Shown piece after piece: positions 1 to 6,708 of a stretch of DNA of 10,000 bases; position 1 is the stretch's first letter, and every line of letters starts with the position of its first letter. The stretch is taken from positions 1 to 10,000 of the forward strand of contig NZ_JAIWON010000096.1 in the NCBI RefSeq assembly GCF_020216885.1. The letters are read 5' to 3'. This DNA comes from Zymomonas sp. (GTDB taxonomy: Bacteria; Pseudomonadota; Alphaproteobacteria; Sphingomonadales; Sphingomonadaceae). The position numbers were made by a program, and so were the translations under genes. The notes below the pieces were generated by a model. It saw only the letters and a program-made list of their open reading frames with translations. It did not search any database and was not told where the DNA came from.

Positions 1-827
1 TTACGATCATAAAAGAGTTCAAAAGCCGCGGCGGCTTGCCCGATCAACATCGAAAGACCGTCTATTGTCTGCATCCCGCGGGCTTTTGCGGCCTTTAATA
101 AGGGCGTTTCCAAAGGAACATAAACGATGTCATAGACGAGGCTGCGCGGATCGACCTTTTCAAGGCTGAGATCAAGCGGTGGCTGGCCAGACATCCCCAA
201 AGTTGTGGCATTGACGATTACCCCTAACTCACCATCTTGAAGCGTAAATTCGGGTTCGCGATTGTCTTCCAGACTGTGAAATTCGATATCGCCGCGTAAT
301 GCCCCGATATCTCTTGCCAAAGCGCGGGCTTTTTCAAAATTGCGGTTGACGATCTGGCAAGTAAAACCCGCCTCGGTCAGTCCCAGTGCTACAGCACGAG
401 CGGCACCACCCGCACCAACGATGAAGGCTTTCCTTAAGCCTTGGCCTTGGGCTTTTATGGCTGGCTGAAGCGCTTCCATGAAGCCGGTAATATCGCTGTT
501 ATAGCCTTGCAAACGGCCATCTTCGGCTACTCTGACGATGTTGACCGCGCCTGCTTTTTCAGCCAGCGGGTCAATTTCATCCAGTAATGGAATGACGGCT
601 TGTTTATGCGGCACCGTGACATTGACCCCGCGCATCCCCCATGCAGGTAACGCCTTGATGGCTTGGGCGAGATGGTCGGGATGCACGGGAAAACGACTGT
701 AATCGCCATTGATGCCGCAGGCTTCCAACCAAAAGCGATGGAGTGCCGGAGACTGGCTATGGGCGATTGGCCAACCGATCACACCAGCAGTTGCGGGGAC
801 GGGGCGTTTATTTTCTGTATTGCTCAT
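1..827 (-). CDS. aroE: Shikimate dehydrogenase (NADP+), 3' end cut by window edge
   Basis: Cytosolic enzyme of the shikimate pathway that reduces 3-dehydroshikimate to shikimate with NADPH. Read on the minus strand from ATG 827-825, the frame stays open for 275 codons and leaves the window without a stop. Visible family marks are the shikimate-binding SQSP (residues 24-27), the catalytic Lys75 in NVTVPHK, Asp112 in GYNSD, the Rossmann loop GAGGAARA (138-145), NRNFEKAR as the NADP phosphate-binding region, NATTLGM, and the C-terminal [11 protein letters not shown]. Known AroE proteins are about 270-290 residues, so only a few residues should be missing. The TTA at 1-3 is not an in-frame stop. 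The start overlaps the maf stop as ATGA (827-824), which implies one transcript and translational coupling. In alphaproteobacteria coaE and dnaQ often follow, outside this window. Confidence 0.96.
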   Translation of the reverse strand, partial: MSNTENKRPVPATAGVIGWPIAHSQSPALHRFWLEACGINGDYSRFPVHPDHLAQAIKALPAWGMRGVNVTVPHKQAVIPLLDEIDPLAEKAGAVNIVRVAEDGRLQGYNSDITGFMEALQPAIKAQGQGLRKAFIVGAGGAARAVALGLTEAGFTCQIVNRNFEKARALARDIGALRGDIEFHSLEDNREPEFTLQDGELGVIVNATTLGMSGQPPLDLSLEKVDPRSLVYDIVYVPLETPLLKAAKARGMQTIDGLSMLIGQAAAAFELFYDR

Positions 828-1420
828 GCCTCTACTATTGAGGCTTTGCGCAAATAGGCAAGCAAAGGAAGCAGTGGAAGCCCCATAATCGTGAAATGAT
901 CGCCTTGGATAGCTTCAAAAAGTTGAATACCGAGGCCTTCAAGGCGGTAGCCACCGACGCAATAGCCGATTTCTGGCCATTCCTGATCAAGATAATGAGA
1001 GAGAAAGCTGTCTGAAAAAGCGCGCATCGTCAAAGTCGCGCTGTCGTGATGGCGAAAAACCGTTTTGCCTTTTTCAATAATGGCGACGGCACTGGTCAAT
1101 ATATGTGATTTTCCCGCCAATAACCGGAGATGATCGGCGGCATCTTGTCGACTGACAGGTTTGTTCAACAAGGCACCTTCTTTTGTCATCACGGTTGAAT
1201 CGCAGCCTAAAACAAGATCATCAGGATATTGGCTGGCGACAGCCTGTGCTTTGGCTTCGGCAAGGGTGAGCGCTAGTTGGCAGTTATCCCGCTTTTCAGC
1301 CTGCCATTTTTCTTTGATCGCGGTTTCGTCAACTTCGGTTGTCTGGACAGTAAAAGGGACACCGGCGGCGGTCAAAAGGGCTGATCTGATTTTAGAGGAA
1401 GAAGCGAGAATAAGCGCCAT
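824..1420 (-). CDS. maf: Maf family nucleoside triphosphate pyrophosphatase (YceF-like)
   Basis: A 198-residue protein of the Maf/HAM1-like fold. These enzymes hydrolyse non-canonical or modified NTPs to NMP and pyrophosphate, cleaning the nucleotide pool, and have also been linked to septum arrest. Visible motifs are the N-terminal LASSSKIR (residues 5-12, phosphate-binding), VDET (30-33), the catalytic-site Asp74 in GCDS where many members have GAD or GSD, and NKP (86-88) followed by the A.HL..L.GK.H segment. The C-terminal [14 protein letters not shown] and MGLPLLPLL resemble E. coli YceF, the 7-methyl-GTP-preferring branch, more than YhdE; this subfamily call is from memory of the sequences. 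The start is supported by AGGA about 8 bases upstream. The stop overlaps the aroE start by 4 bases. No convincing sigma-70 promoter was recognised upstream. Confidence 0.93.
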   Translation of the reverse strand: MALILASSSKIRSALLTAAGVPFTVQTTEVDETAIKEKWQAEKRDNCQLALTLAEAKAQAVASQYPDDLVLGCDSTVMTKEGALLNKPVSRQDAADHLRLLAGKSHILTSAVAIIEKGKTVFRHHDSATLTMRAFSDSFLSHYLDQEWPEIGYCVGGYRLEGLGIQLFEAIQGDHFTIMGLPLLPLLAYLRKASIVEA

Positions 1421-1851
1421 AAAGTTTTCCTGAAGGCAATTTTTGACAAAGGCCAGAATAGCTTTTTTTCGGAAAAAACCGATCTTTTTTTGCGTCTTTT
1501 GTTTTTGGGCGCAAGAAAGATATGATATTTTTTTAATTCCTATTTATTATTTTTATCTAGATAGAGAATTTTTTATTTTATTTTGATTGAAAGTTATTTT
1601 GAATATTTTATTTGAAATATTAAAATACAAATTTTTTAAAAAATCGTTTGTTAAGAGTCTTTCAGAGTTAGCGTAATATGCCTTTTTTATAAAATTTTTG
1701 AATAAAATTAGATTTTGAGGATAGATAAAACAAAATGAAGAGATAGCCTAGAATAGTGTTGTTTGTAATAATGACAAAAATATTTAGGTTATTTTTTAGA
1801 TAAATTATACCATTATTCAATGATATTAAAATATTTCTATCGGGGGGATGT
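1421..1851. other. Gene-free, extremely A+T-rich spacer between divergent maf and Sel1-repeat genes
   Basis: This 431-base stretch has no credible coding frame. By hand count, 16 of the 120 bases at 1541-1660 are G or C (about 13 percent), far below the flanking genes. It holds runs such as TTTTTTTCGGAAAAAA near 1464-1480, a 10-bp palindrome TATCTAGATA at 1554-1563, and an inverted repeat at 1602-1621. It must contain the promoters of maf (minus) and of the Sel1-repeat gene (plus), but no -35/-10 pair stands out. Likely roles are promoter UP-element-like or nucleoid-protein-bound DNA. I saw no DnaA box cluster, tRNA or riboswitch. Confidence 0.6.
1602..1621. repeat. Short inverted repeat in A+T-rich spacer
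   Basis: Arms AATATTT (1602-1608) and AAATATT (1615-1621) match perfectly around a 6-base loop. In DNA this A+T-rich such a dyad can arise by chance, so a regulatory role is only possible. Confidence 0.25.
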
Positions 1852-3645
1852 ATGAAAGCCGCTTGTTCTTGGGTGATGAAGGTCACGATGCTTTTGTCTG
1901 CGCCGATGGGGGTGGCTCCGCTTTGGGCAGAGACAAACCCGCCTGCGGTCATGATCCCCTCTCAAGCCTTTCAGCCGGTGATGCGTAATTTAAAAAGTCC
2001 CGATAAGGCCAATCAAACCCGTGGCTTTATTAAAATGCAGCAAGCAGCTTCTGGCGGAAATCCGAAAGCAGAATATAATTTCGGGGCTTTGTATCATGAA
2101 GGTCTTGGAACAGCGCAGGATTTTATTCAGGCGCGTTATTGGATAGAAAAATCGGCGGAACAAGGCTATCCCGCAGCGGAAGCCTTGTTAGGAAATATCT
2201 ATCATTTCGGAAGAAAGGGTATCCCTGAAGATCTTGAAAAGGCTTTTTACTGGACAGAAAAAGCCGCTAATCAGGGCGTGGTTTCGGCACAAAGAGATTT
2301 AGCTTTAATCTATCATCAAAGAGCCTTGGCACATAAAATAGCACCGTTAGAAGGGCAGCAAAAAGCCCTTTATTGGATGGGAAAGGCCGCTGATCGGGGT
2401 GATTTAGAGGCCAAATTCCAAATGGCCAATGTCTATTTGTCTGGTATCCCGAATTTACCGCAATATGCAGCAGATAACGAAAAAGCCTTTTCTTTGTGTA
2501 AGGATGCGGCCGAGAAGGGGCATCTAAAAGCGGCCGCTCTTTTGGGAAAAATGTATTATAGTGGCGATAGCGGGGAGGTTGATCAAAAAGCCGGATTTTA
2601 TTGGACAGAAAAAGCCGCTCGTCTGGGTGATCCTTTCGCAGAATATAATATGGCTCGTTTCTATAATCCCCAAAATGGCAATCAACGGATCGATCCAGAT
2701 ACCGCTTTTTACTGGATGGAGAAGTCAGCCAATCATGGTTTTCATCCTGCGGAGAGCGCATTAGGGCGCTTTTATCGTGACGGTCAAGGGACAGGAAAAG
2801 ACCCCCAAAAAGCTGTTTTTTGGTATAATCGAGCCGCAGAAGGAGGCAATATTCAAGGGCAGATTGATCTGGCGATGGCCTATTATCGCGGCGAAGGCAC
2901 CGAAAAAGACTATAAAAAGGCTTTTTATTGGTGTGAAAAAGCGGCCAATCAGGGCATGGAAGAGGCTGAAGATCAATTGGCTTTGATGTATCATCAGGGT
3001 GAAGGCATCCAGAAAGATGACGATAAAGCCGCCGAATATTATCAAAAGGCATGGGCAAAACATCATTTTGACAATCCAGCGACCGTGATGGGTGATCTTT
3101 ATTTTGAAGGTCAGAAATTAGACCGAAATTATCCGAAGGCCTTGGCATGGTATCAGAAAGCGGCTGCTGAAAATGACAGTCGTGCCGAAAATGCTATCGG
3201 GAATATGTATTATAGTGGCTTGGGGGTGCCGCAGGATTTTAAACAGGCCTTGGTCTGGTATCGCAAGGCAACGGCTGATTTTTATCATACCCAAGCCTAT
3301 GATGCTGAAATGAAATTGGGTGATATGTATTCTAAAGGGCAGGTCGTCCCAAAGGATTTGAAGCAAGCCTTTTCATGGTATGAAAGATCAGCACGCCATC
3401 ATTACAAACCCGCCGAAATCATTTTATCTGACCTGTATCAAAAAGGGATCGGGGTCGAGAAAAACCAAGAACAGGCTATTTATTGGCATCGTAAGGCCTT
3501 TGACAAAGCCTTTGCCGAGATAGACGATAGGCTGGATGATCATGCCCAAGGTATGGCGATGCTCTATCAGGCCGCTGAAGAAGCCAAGAAAGACGCGGCT
3601 TCACCGAAGGCCAAAGAAGGCATGCTTTCCGATGAAAAGCAATGA
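1852..3645 (+). CDS. Exported Sel1-like repeat (TPR-related) protein
   Basis: A 597-residue protein with an N-terminal Sec-type signal peptide: Lys2 and Lys10 are the only basic residues, followed by a hydrophobic VTMLLSAPMGVAPLWA segment with likely cleavage after Ala26. Residues from about 71 to 555 form some 13 Sel1-like repeats of about 36-40 residues with the consensus AE..LG.MY..G.G...D...A..WY.KAA.QG. Such alpha-solenoids are protein-protein scaffolds. Exported members act in envelope functions, secretion or stress signalling, but no specific partner can be read here. No enzymatic domain is visible. The C-terminal tail of about 40 residues is charged and rich in Ala, Lys and Glu. The start is supported by the signal peptide and by GGGGGGA just upstream (1842-1848). 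The gene stands alone, and its 3' end faces the LysE-type gene 21 bases away. A lipobox is absent, so periplasmic or secreted location is likelier than lipoprotein. Confidence 0.9.
   Translation: MKAACSWVMKVTMLLSAPMGVAPLWAETNPPAVMIPSQAFQPVMRNLKSPDKANQTRGFIKMQQAASGGNPKAEYNFGALYHEGLGTAQDFIQARYWIEKSAEQGYPAAEALLGNIYHFGRKGIPEDLEKAFYWTEKAANQGVVSAQRDLALIYHQRALAHKIAPLEGQQKALYWMGKAADRGDLEAKFQMANVYLSGIPNLPQYAADNEKAFSLCKDAAEKGHLKAAALLGKMYYSGDSGEVDQKAGFYWTEKAARLGDPFAEYNMARFYNPQNGNQRIDPDTAFYWMEKSANHGFHPAESALGRFYRDGQGTGKDPQKAVFWYNRAAEGGNIQGQIDLAMAYYRGEGTEKDYKKAFYWCEKAANQGMEEAEDQLALMYHQGEGIQKDDDKAAEYYQKAWAKHHFDNPATVMGDLYFEGQKLDRNYPKALAWYQKAAAENDSRAENAIGNMYYSGLGVPQDFKQALVWYRKATADFYHTQAYDAEMKLGDMYSKGQVVPKDLKQAFSWYERSARHHYKPAEIILSDLYQKGIGVEKNQEQAIYWHRKAFDKAFAEIDDRLDDHAQGMAMLYQAAEEAKKDAASPKAKEGMLSDEKQ
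2062..3516 (+). repeat. Tandem array of about 13 Sel1-like repeat units inside the CDS
   Basis: The coding sequence is periodic at roughly 108-123 bases, each unit carrying a recognisable AFYWxEKAAxxG-type helix. Units include EKAFYWTEKAANQG, QKAGFYWTEKAARLG, DTAFYWMEKSANHG, KKAFYWCEKAANQG and KQALVWYRKATAD. Units 3, 4 and 6 carry insertions, and the units differ enough that this is old divergence, not recent DNA-level duplication. The periodicity also creates long antisense open frames. Confidence 0.85.
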
Positions 3646-3666
3646 GTGGCTGGAGGTTTTAAGCGG

Positions 3667-4272
3667 TTATGGGATGAGGCTGGCGGTGAGTGGATAAAGT
3701 GACAACAGCAGTAAAGCAGCCATCGTCAGATTGAATAACCGGAGAAGAAGAGGGCGTTTCATCCATTGATGCAAGATGCTGCCACAAAGCATCCAGAGAA
3801 GGCTACAAGGGAGTAATATCAATATCCCTATAAGCGTGGCTTTGAGCAAGTCAGCAAAGGCATAGCCTGTGGGGAGGTAAGTCGACGCCATACCGGTTGC
3901 CGCCAACCATAATTTGGGGTTGATAAATTGTAAGGCGAAAGATTGGAAAAAGCCAAAGGCTTTTTGTCTTGTGGGTGTTTCTCTGCCTTTCGATGTGGCA
4001 ATTTTCCATGCAAGATAAAGAAGATACAAAACGCATAGAATTTGCATGATTTTATAACATTGGGGAAAATGTTGGAAAACAGCATTGAATCCTGATCCGA
4101 CCAAAAGCGCCAGAAAGAAAAATCCACAGCAAAGCCCAGCGAGGAAGGGTAGGGATTTTTTAAAGCCATAATGAAAGCATGAAGCCGAAAGCAGGGCATT
4201 ATTGGGCCCCAGCGTGATGCTGTTTGAAAACAGGAACAGGCAAAGCGCGGATAATTCTGTAAAAGACAGCAT
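3667..4272 (-). CDS. LysE/RhtB family exporter
   Basis: A 201-residue inner-membrane protein with about six hydrophobic segments. The N-terminal SNSITLGPNNALLSASCFHYGFKKSLPFLAG matches the family signature (S.TPGPN....SG...G....) at residues 16-35 and onward, with TLGP in place of the usual TPGP. INPKLWLAATG near the middle matches the conserved NPK region. Family members export amino acids such as lysine, arginine, homoserine, threonine or cysteine and derivatives by proton antiport; the substrate cannot be read from sequence. The start ATG at 4272-4270 has GGGA seven bases upstream. It is divergent from the LysR-type gene, the arrangement of lysE-lysG and argO-argP, so control by that regulator is likely. 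Its 3' end is 21 bases from the Sel1-repeat gene end with no obvious hairpin between. Confidence 0.88.
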   Translation of the reverse strand: MLSFTELSALCLFLFSNSITLGPNNALLSASCFHYGFKKSLPFLAGLCCGFFFLALLVGSGFNAVFQHFPQCYKIMQILCVLYLLYLAWKIATSKGRETPTRQKAFGFFQSFALQFINPKLWLAATGMASTYLPTGYAFADLLKATLIGILILLPCSLLWMLCGSILHQWMKRPLLLRLFNLTMAALLLLSLYPLTASLIP

Positions 4273-4370
4273 CGAGGAATCCCTGTGTTTTTGTATAAGA
4301 AAAGGGAACGCCTTTTTTATGGTCGGGCGGGCATGCCTTGGCTGTCTTTTGGGATAAATTATGGATATTC

Positions 4371-4385
4371 ATCTTTCCAACAGAT
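4371..4385. promoter_or_regulatory. Candidate LysR-type regulator site 1 (ATC-N9-GAT)
   Basis: ATCTTTCCAACAGAT holds the T-N11-A dyad typical of LysR-type regulator sites (T4372, A4384). It lies between divergent exporter and regulator genes, 98 bases upstream of the exporter start. A second copy of the same dyad begins exactly 31 bp downstream. The placement is seen directly; binding is inference. Confidence 0.45.
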
Positions 4386-4398
4386 AGTTCAGGTTATT

Positions 4399-4426
4399 CC
4401 TATCACTTCTATTGATGAATGATAGG
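4399..4426 (+). promoter_or_regulatory. Candidate LysR-type site 2 within a larger inverted repeat overlapping the regulator leader
   Basis: ATC-N9-GAT at 4402-4416 sits inside arms CCTATCA-c-TTC (4399-4409) and GAATGATAGG (4417-4426), which pair apart from one extra C at 4406. The right arm includes AGG at 4424-4426, the only Shine-Dalgarno-like bases before the ATG at 4437. The element could therefore be an autoregulatory operator, a leader hairpin that limits translation, or both. Confidence 0.42.
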
Positions 4427-4436
4427 CCATCCGGCG

Positions 4437-5333
4437 ATGACATTTGAACAGCTCCGTATTTTTGTCAGCGTGGCAGAGCGCCAGCATATGACTGCGGCAT
4501 CCCAAGATTTGCATCTGTCCCAGTCGGCGGTTTCTTCGGCGATTGCGGCTTTAGAAAATCGCTATGACGTGAAATTATTCCATCGCATCGGGCGCGGTAT
4601 TTCCTTGAGTGAGGCAGGGCAACTTTTTCTGGAAGAAGCCCGATCGATATTGAGAAGCGCCGAGGCAGCCGAAGTGATGTTGAAAGAAATTGGCGGCTTG
4701 AAACGGGGTGTTTTGCGTCTGGTTGCCAGTCAAACCATCGCTTCTTATTGGTTGCCGCCGCTTCTTTTAGATTTTCGGAGGCGTTATCCTTTATTGGATT
4801 TGGATGTTGCTATTGCTAATAGCGAGCAGGCCGCTTTGCAGGTTGAGCAAGGGCGTGTCGATCTGGGTTTTGTTGAAGGCGTAGTTGATCATCCGTTATT
4901 AGCGCAATGGCCGATTGGGCAGGATCATTTGTTATTAGTGCGCTCTACGCCTTTTCCTGAAAAGGATATTGATGCAGATTATTTGCGATCTGCCAGTTGG
5001 GTTGTCCGTGAAAAGGGTTCCGGCACTCGTTCAACTTTTGATCAATTTTTACGCCTCTATGGCGTTGATCCTGACAGCTTGCAGATGGTTTTGGTCTTGC
5101 CTTCCAATGAATCCGTGCGAACCGCCGTGGAGGCCGGAGCCGGAATAACCGCTTTGTCTTCTTTTGTGGTGGCTCCTGCCCTTAAGGCGGGTGTTCTTCA
5201 TGCGGCTGATTTGGATTTAAAGCCCCGTCCATTTTTCGCTTTACGCCATAAAGAGCGCTATCGCAGTAAGGCCTCTGATGCTTTGTTGGATTTAATCTGT
5301 GAAAGCGGGCGGATTTCAGAAGGAAATCCCTAA
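4437..5333 (+). CDS. LysR-type transcriptional regulator
   Basis: A 298-residue regulator from ATG 4437: winged helix-turn-helix at about residues 2-60 (MTFEQLRIFVSVAE, then TAASQDLHLSQSAVSSAIAALE as the recognition region) and a periplasmic-binding-like effector domain from about 90 to 290. REKGSGTR at 191-198 is the effector-loop motif also found in CysL-, YeiE- and CbbR-like regulators, so the ligand may be a small anion, but this is inference. An upstream in-frame ATG at 4419 would add six residues (MIGHPA). I prefer 4437 because family proteins begin at MTFEQL and because AGG lies 10 bases before it, whereas 4419 has no ribosome site. It is divergent from the LysE-type exporter, its most likely target, and probably autoregulated through the dyads at 4371-4385 and 4399-4426. 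Confidence 0.93.
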   Translation: MTFEQLRIFVSVAERQHMTAASQDLHLSQSAVSSAIAALENRYDVKLFHRIGRGISLSEAGQLFLEEARSILRSAEAAEVMLKEIGGLKRGVLRLVASQTIASYWLPPLLLDFRRRYPLLDLDVAIANSEQAALQVEQGRVDLGFVEGVVDHPLLAQWPIGQDHLLLVRSTPFPEKDIDADYLRSASWVVREKGSGTRSTFDQFLRLYGVDPDSLQMVLVLPSNESVRTAVEAGAGITALSSFVVAPALKAGVLHAADLDLKPRPFFALRHKERYRSKASDALLDLICESGRISEGNP

Positions 5334-5429
5334 ATGCGAGAATAAGGTGAGGCGTAAAATTCAAGCCTGTCACGGCGGTATTTTTAAAGGACGGGGCATA
5401 AAAAAGAAGGCTAAAAACCGAGATGTGGC

Positions 5430-5471
5430 TATTTCACGAAAGGATATGGGGGAGGTTTTTTCCGTGAAATA
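5430..5471. repeat. Inverted repeat in the convergent spacer
   Basis: TATTTCACG (5430-5438) and CGTGAAATA (5463-5471) are perfect 9-bp arms around 24 bases. The stem can be lengthened by AAA/TTT pairs past a one-base bulge. It lies about 100 bases after the LysR-type stop. It could be an mRNA 3'-end stabilising hairpin or part of the transcript end; its loop (GGATATGGGGGAGG) is purine-rich. Confidence 0.45.
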
Positions 5472-5508
5472 ATGGCCGAGGATGGCTATGTCATAAGCCT
5501 TGTTATGG

Positions 5509-5537
5509 AAAACAGGCTCGATGATGGAGCCTGTTTT
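5509..5537. terminator. Bidirectional intrinsic terminator between LysR-type and MFS genes
   Basis: Perfect 11-bp arms AAAACAGGCTC (5509-5519) and GAGCCTGTTTT (5527-5537) surround a 7-base loop. Each strand ends its stem in TTTT, so it can stop both convergent transcripts. It begins 10 bases beyond the MFS gene stop codon. An upstream segment (5496-5504, AGCCTTGTT) can pair with the left arm instead, giving an alternative fold. Confidence 0.8.
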
Positions 5538-5547
5538 AGGTGATAGG

Positions 5548-6708
5548 TTAGAGGTGATCTCTTTTTGGAGAAAAAGGGCGGCATAAGATAAGCAATAAAG
5601 CAATACCGACTGCCATCCCTGCCCATGCTAAGCGAAGAGAGGCCATTTCATCCCGCAAAATACCCGCAAAAAACGGCATGAATGACGCGATTAAATAGCC
5701 GCCGCCTTGGACGAAGGCGAGTAAAGAACCGGCTTCTTTTGGTGAATGGGTATGATCTAAGGCCACAATCAGCGATAGTGGGAATAAAGCGCCAATACCT
5801 AAACCCAATAAAATTGTTGCCAGAAAGGCCAGAGACAGAGGGGCTGTGATTAAGCAGCCAAGGCCGAGCAAGGTCAGTAAAATGACAATGGTGAGCGGTA
5901 TTCTTCTATCGGGAAAGTGATGGATCAAACTGGAGACCAATAAACCCGCCAGAACTTCGGTCAGAGTGAGGATTCCAAGAAGATAGCCTGCATAGGAAGC
6001 TGGCCAACCCAATTCAACATAATAGGGCGGCAACCATGCCAGCACCAAGGTATAAGCACCGGTGCCTATCCCGAAAAAAGCCATCAACAGCCATGCCCGC
6101 CCCTTTTTAAAAGGTAGTCCACCAGTCAAAGAACTAGGCTTCTTTGGATTATGAGCAAAAATAACCCAGAAGGCACAAGCGATAATCGCTGGAATGGCCG
6201 CGAGCGCGAGGCTTTGTCTCCAGCCGAAGAGATGTGCCAGAGGAACGGATAGAGCAGAAGATATGGCTGCCCCGCCCATAATACCTGTCGTAAAAAGGCC
6301 GAGCAAGCTACCCGCTTTATCGGGATAACGGCGTTTTAGAAAAGCGGGCATCAGGGCTTGAGCAAGCGCAATGCCGATGCCGCCCATGGCTGCGGTTACA
6401 ATCAGTGTGGTGGCGCTATTCGTATAAAATCTGTTCAGGCTGGCTAGCGTGATAAGGAGTAATCCGAGGGCAATGCCTTTTTTCTCGCCCATTCGCCTTT
6501 GTAACCATGCCCCTGCTAAAGCAAACAAGCCCATCATCATTACCGGAAGTGTGGTGAGCAAGCTGGCTTGCCTACTGTCCAAAGTCAGATCACTTTGTAG
6601 TATTTTGAGTAGTGGGCTGATGGAGGCCATGATCGGACGAAGATTGAGACCGACCAATATCGCCAGAATGGCACCTCCTATGGGCGTGGGCGACGGACGG
6701 TTTTTCAT
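5548..6708 (-). CDS. MFS transporter, CynX/NimT (cyanate permease-like) family
   Basis: A 386-residue major facilitator with about 12 hydrophobic segments. The N-terminal ILVGLNLRPIMASISPLLKIL and LTTLPVMMMGLFALAGAWL closely follow the start of E. coli CynX (GLNMRPLLTSVGPLL, LLTALPVVTMG). A basic WLQRRMGEKKG loop after the second helix and RRYPDKAGSLLGLFTTGIMGGAA in mid-protein also fit. The family includes cyanate and 2-nitroimidazole transporters; there is no cyanase gene here, so cyanate is not implied. The ATG overlaps the upstream hydrolase stop as ATGA (6708-6705), so both are made from one mRNA, and the hydrolase probably shares its substrate or product. An intrinsic terminator follows. 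Expression is probably set by the divergent MarR-type repressor. Confidence 0.9.
   Translation of the reverse strand: MKNRPSPTPIGGAILAILVGLNLRPIMASISPLLKILQSDLTLDSRQASLLTTLPVMMMGLFALAGAWLQRRMGEKKGIALGLLLITLASLNRFYTNSATTLIVTAAMGGIGIALAQALMPAFLKRRYPDKAGSLLGLFTTGIMGGAAISSALSVPLAHLFGWRQSLALAAIPAIIACAFWVIFAHNPKKPSSLTGGLPFKKGRAWLLMAFFGIGTGAYTLVLAWLPPYYVELGWPASYAGYLLGILTLTEVLAGLLVSSLIHHFPDRRIPLTIVILLTLLGLGCLITAPLSLAFLATILLGLGIGALFPLSLIVALDHTHSPKEAGSLLAFVQGGGYLIASFMPFFAGILRDEMASLRLAWAGMAVGIALLLILCRPFSPKRDHL

Noticed and set aside
1..3. TTA at the window start as an aroE stop codon
   Set aside because: The aroE frame places codon boundaries at 5-3 (CGT), so bases 2-1 begin the next codon. The gene continues past the edge.
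1464..1490. T-run, CGG and A-run as a terminator
   Set aside because: The paired arms are only T and A around a three-base loop, without a G+C-rich stem, and no gene ends here.
1668..1952. A 94-codon minus-strand frame across the A+T-rich spacer and the Sel1-repeat gene start
   Set aside because: It is antisense to the signal peptide, and its C-terminal part is low-complexity Ile/Asn/Phe/Lys from A+T-rich DNA. No ribosome site or family likeness.
2267..3148. A 293-codon open frame on the minus strand
   Set aside because: It lies wholly antisense to the Sel1-repeat gene. The repeat periodicity keeps stop codons out of this frame, and the translation is rich in Arg, Pro, His and Asp with no recognisable domain.
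5370..5603. A 77-codon minus-strand frame overlapping the 3' end of the MFS gene
   Set aside because: It runs through the terminator hairpin and the out-of-frame MFS end, with no domain likeness.
5548..6708. A cyanate-detoxification locus implied by the CynX-like protein
   Set aside because: No cyanase or carbonic anhydrase gene is present, and the family includes other substrates.
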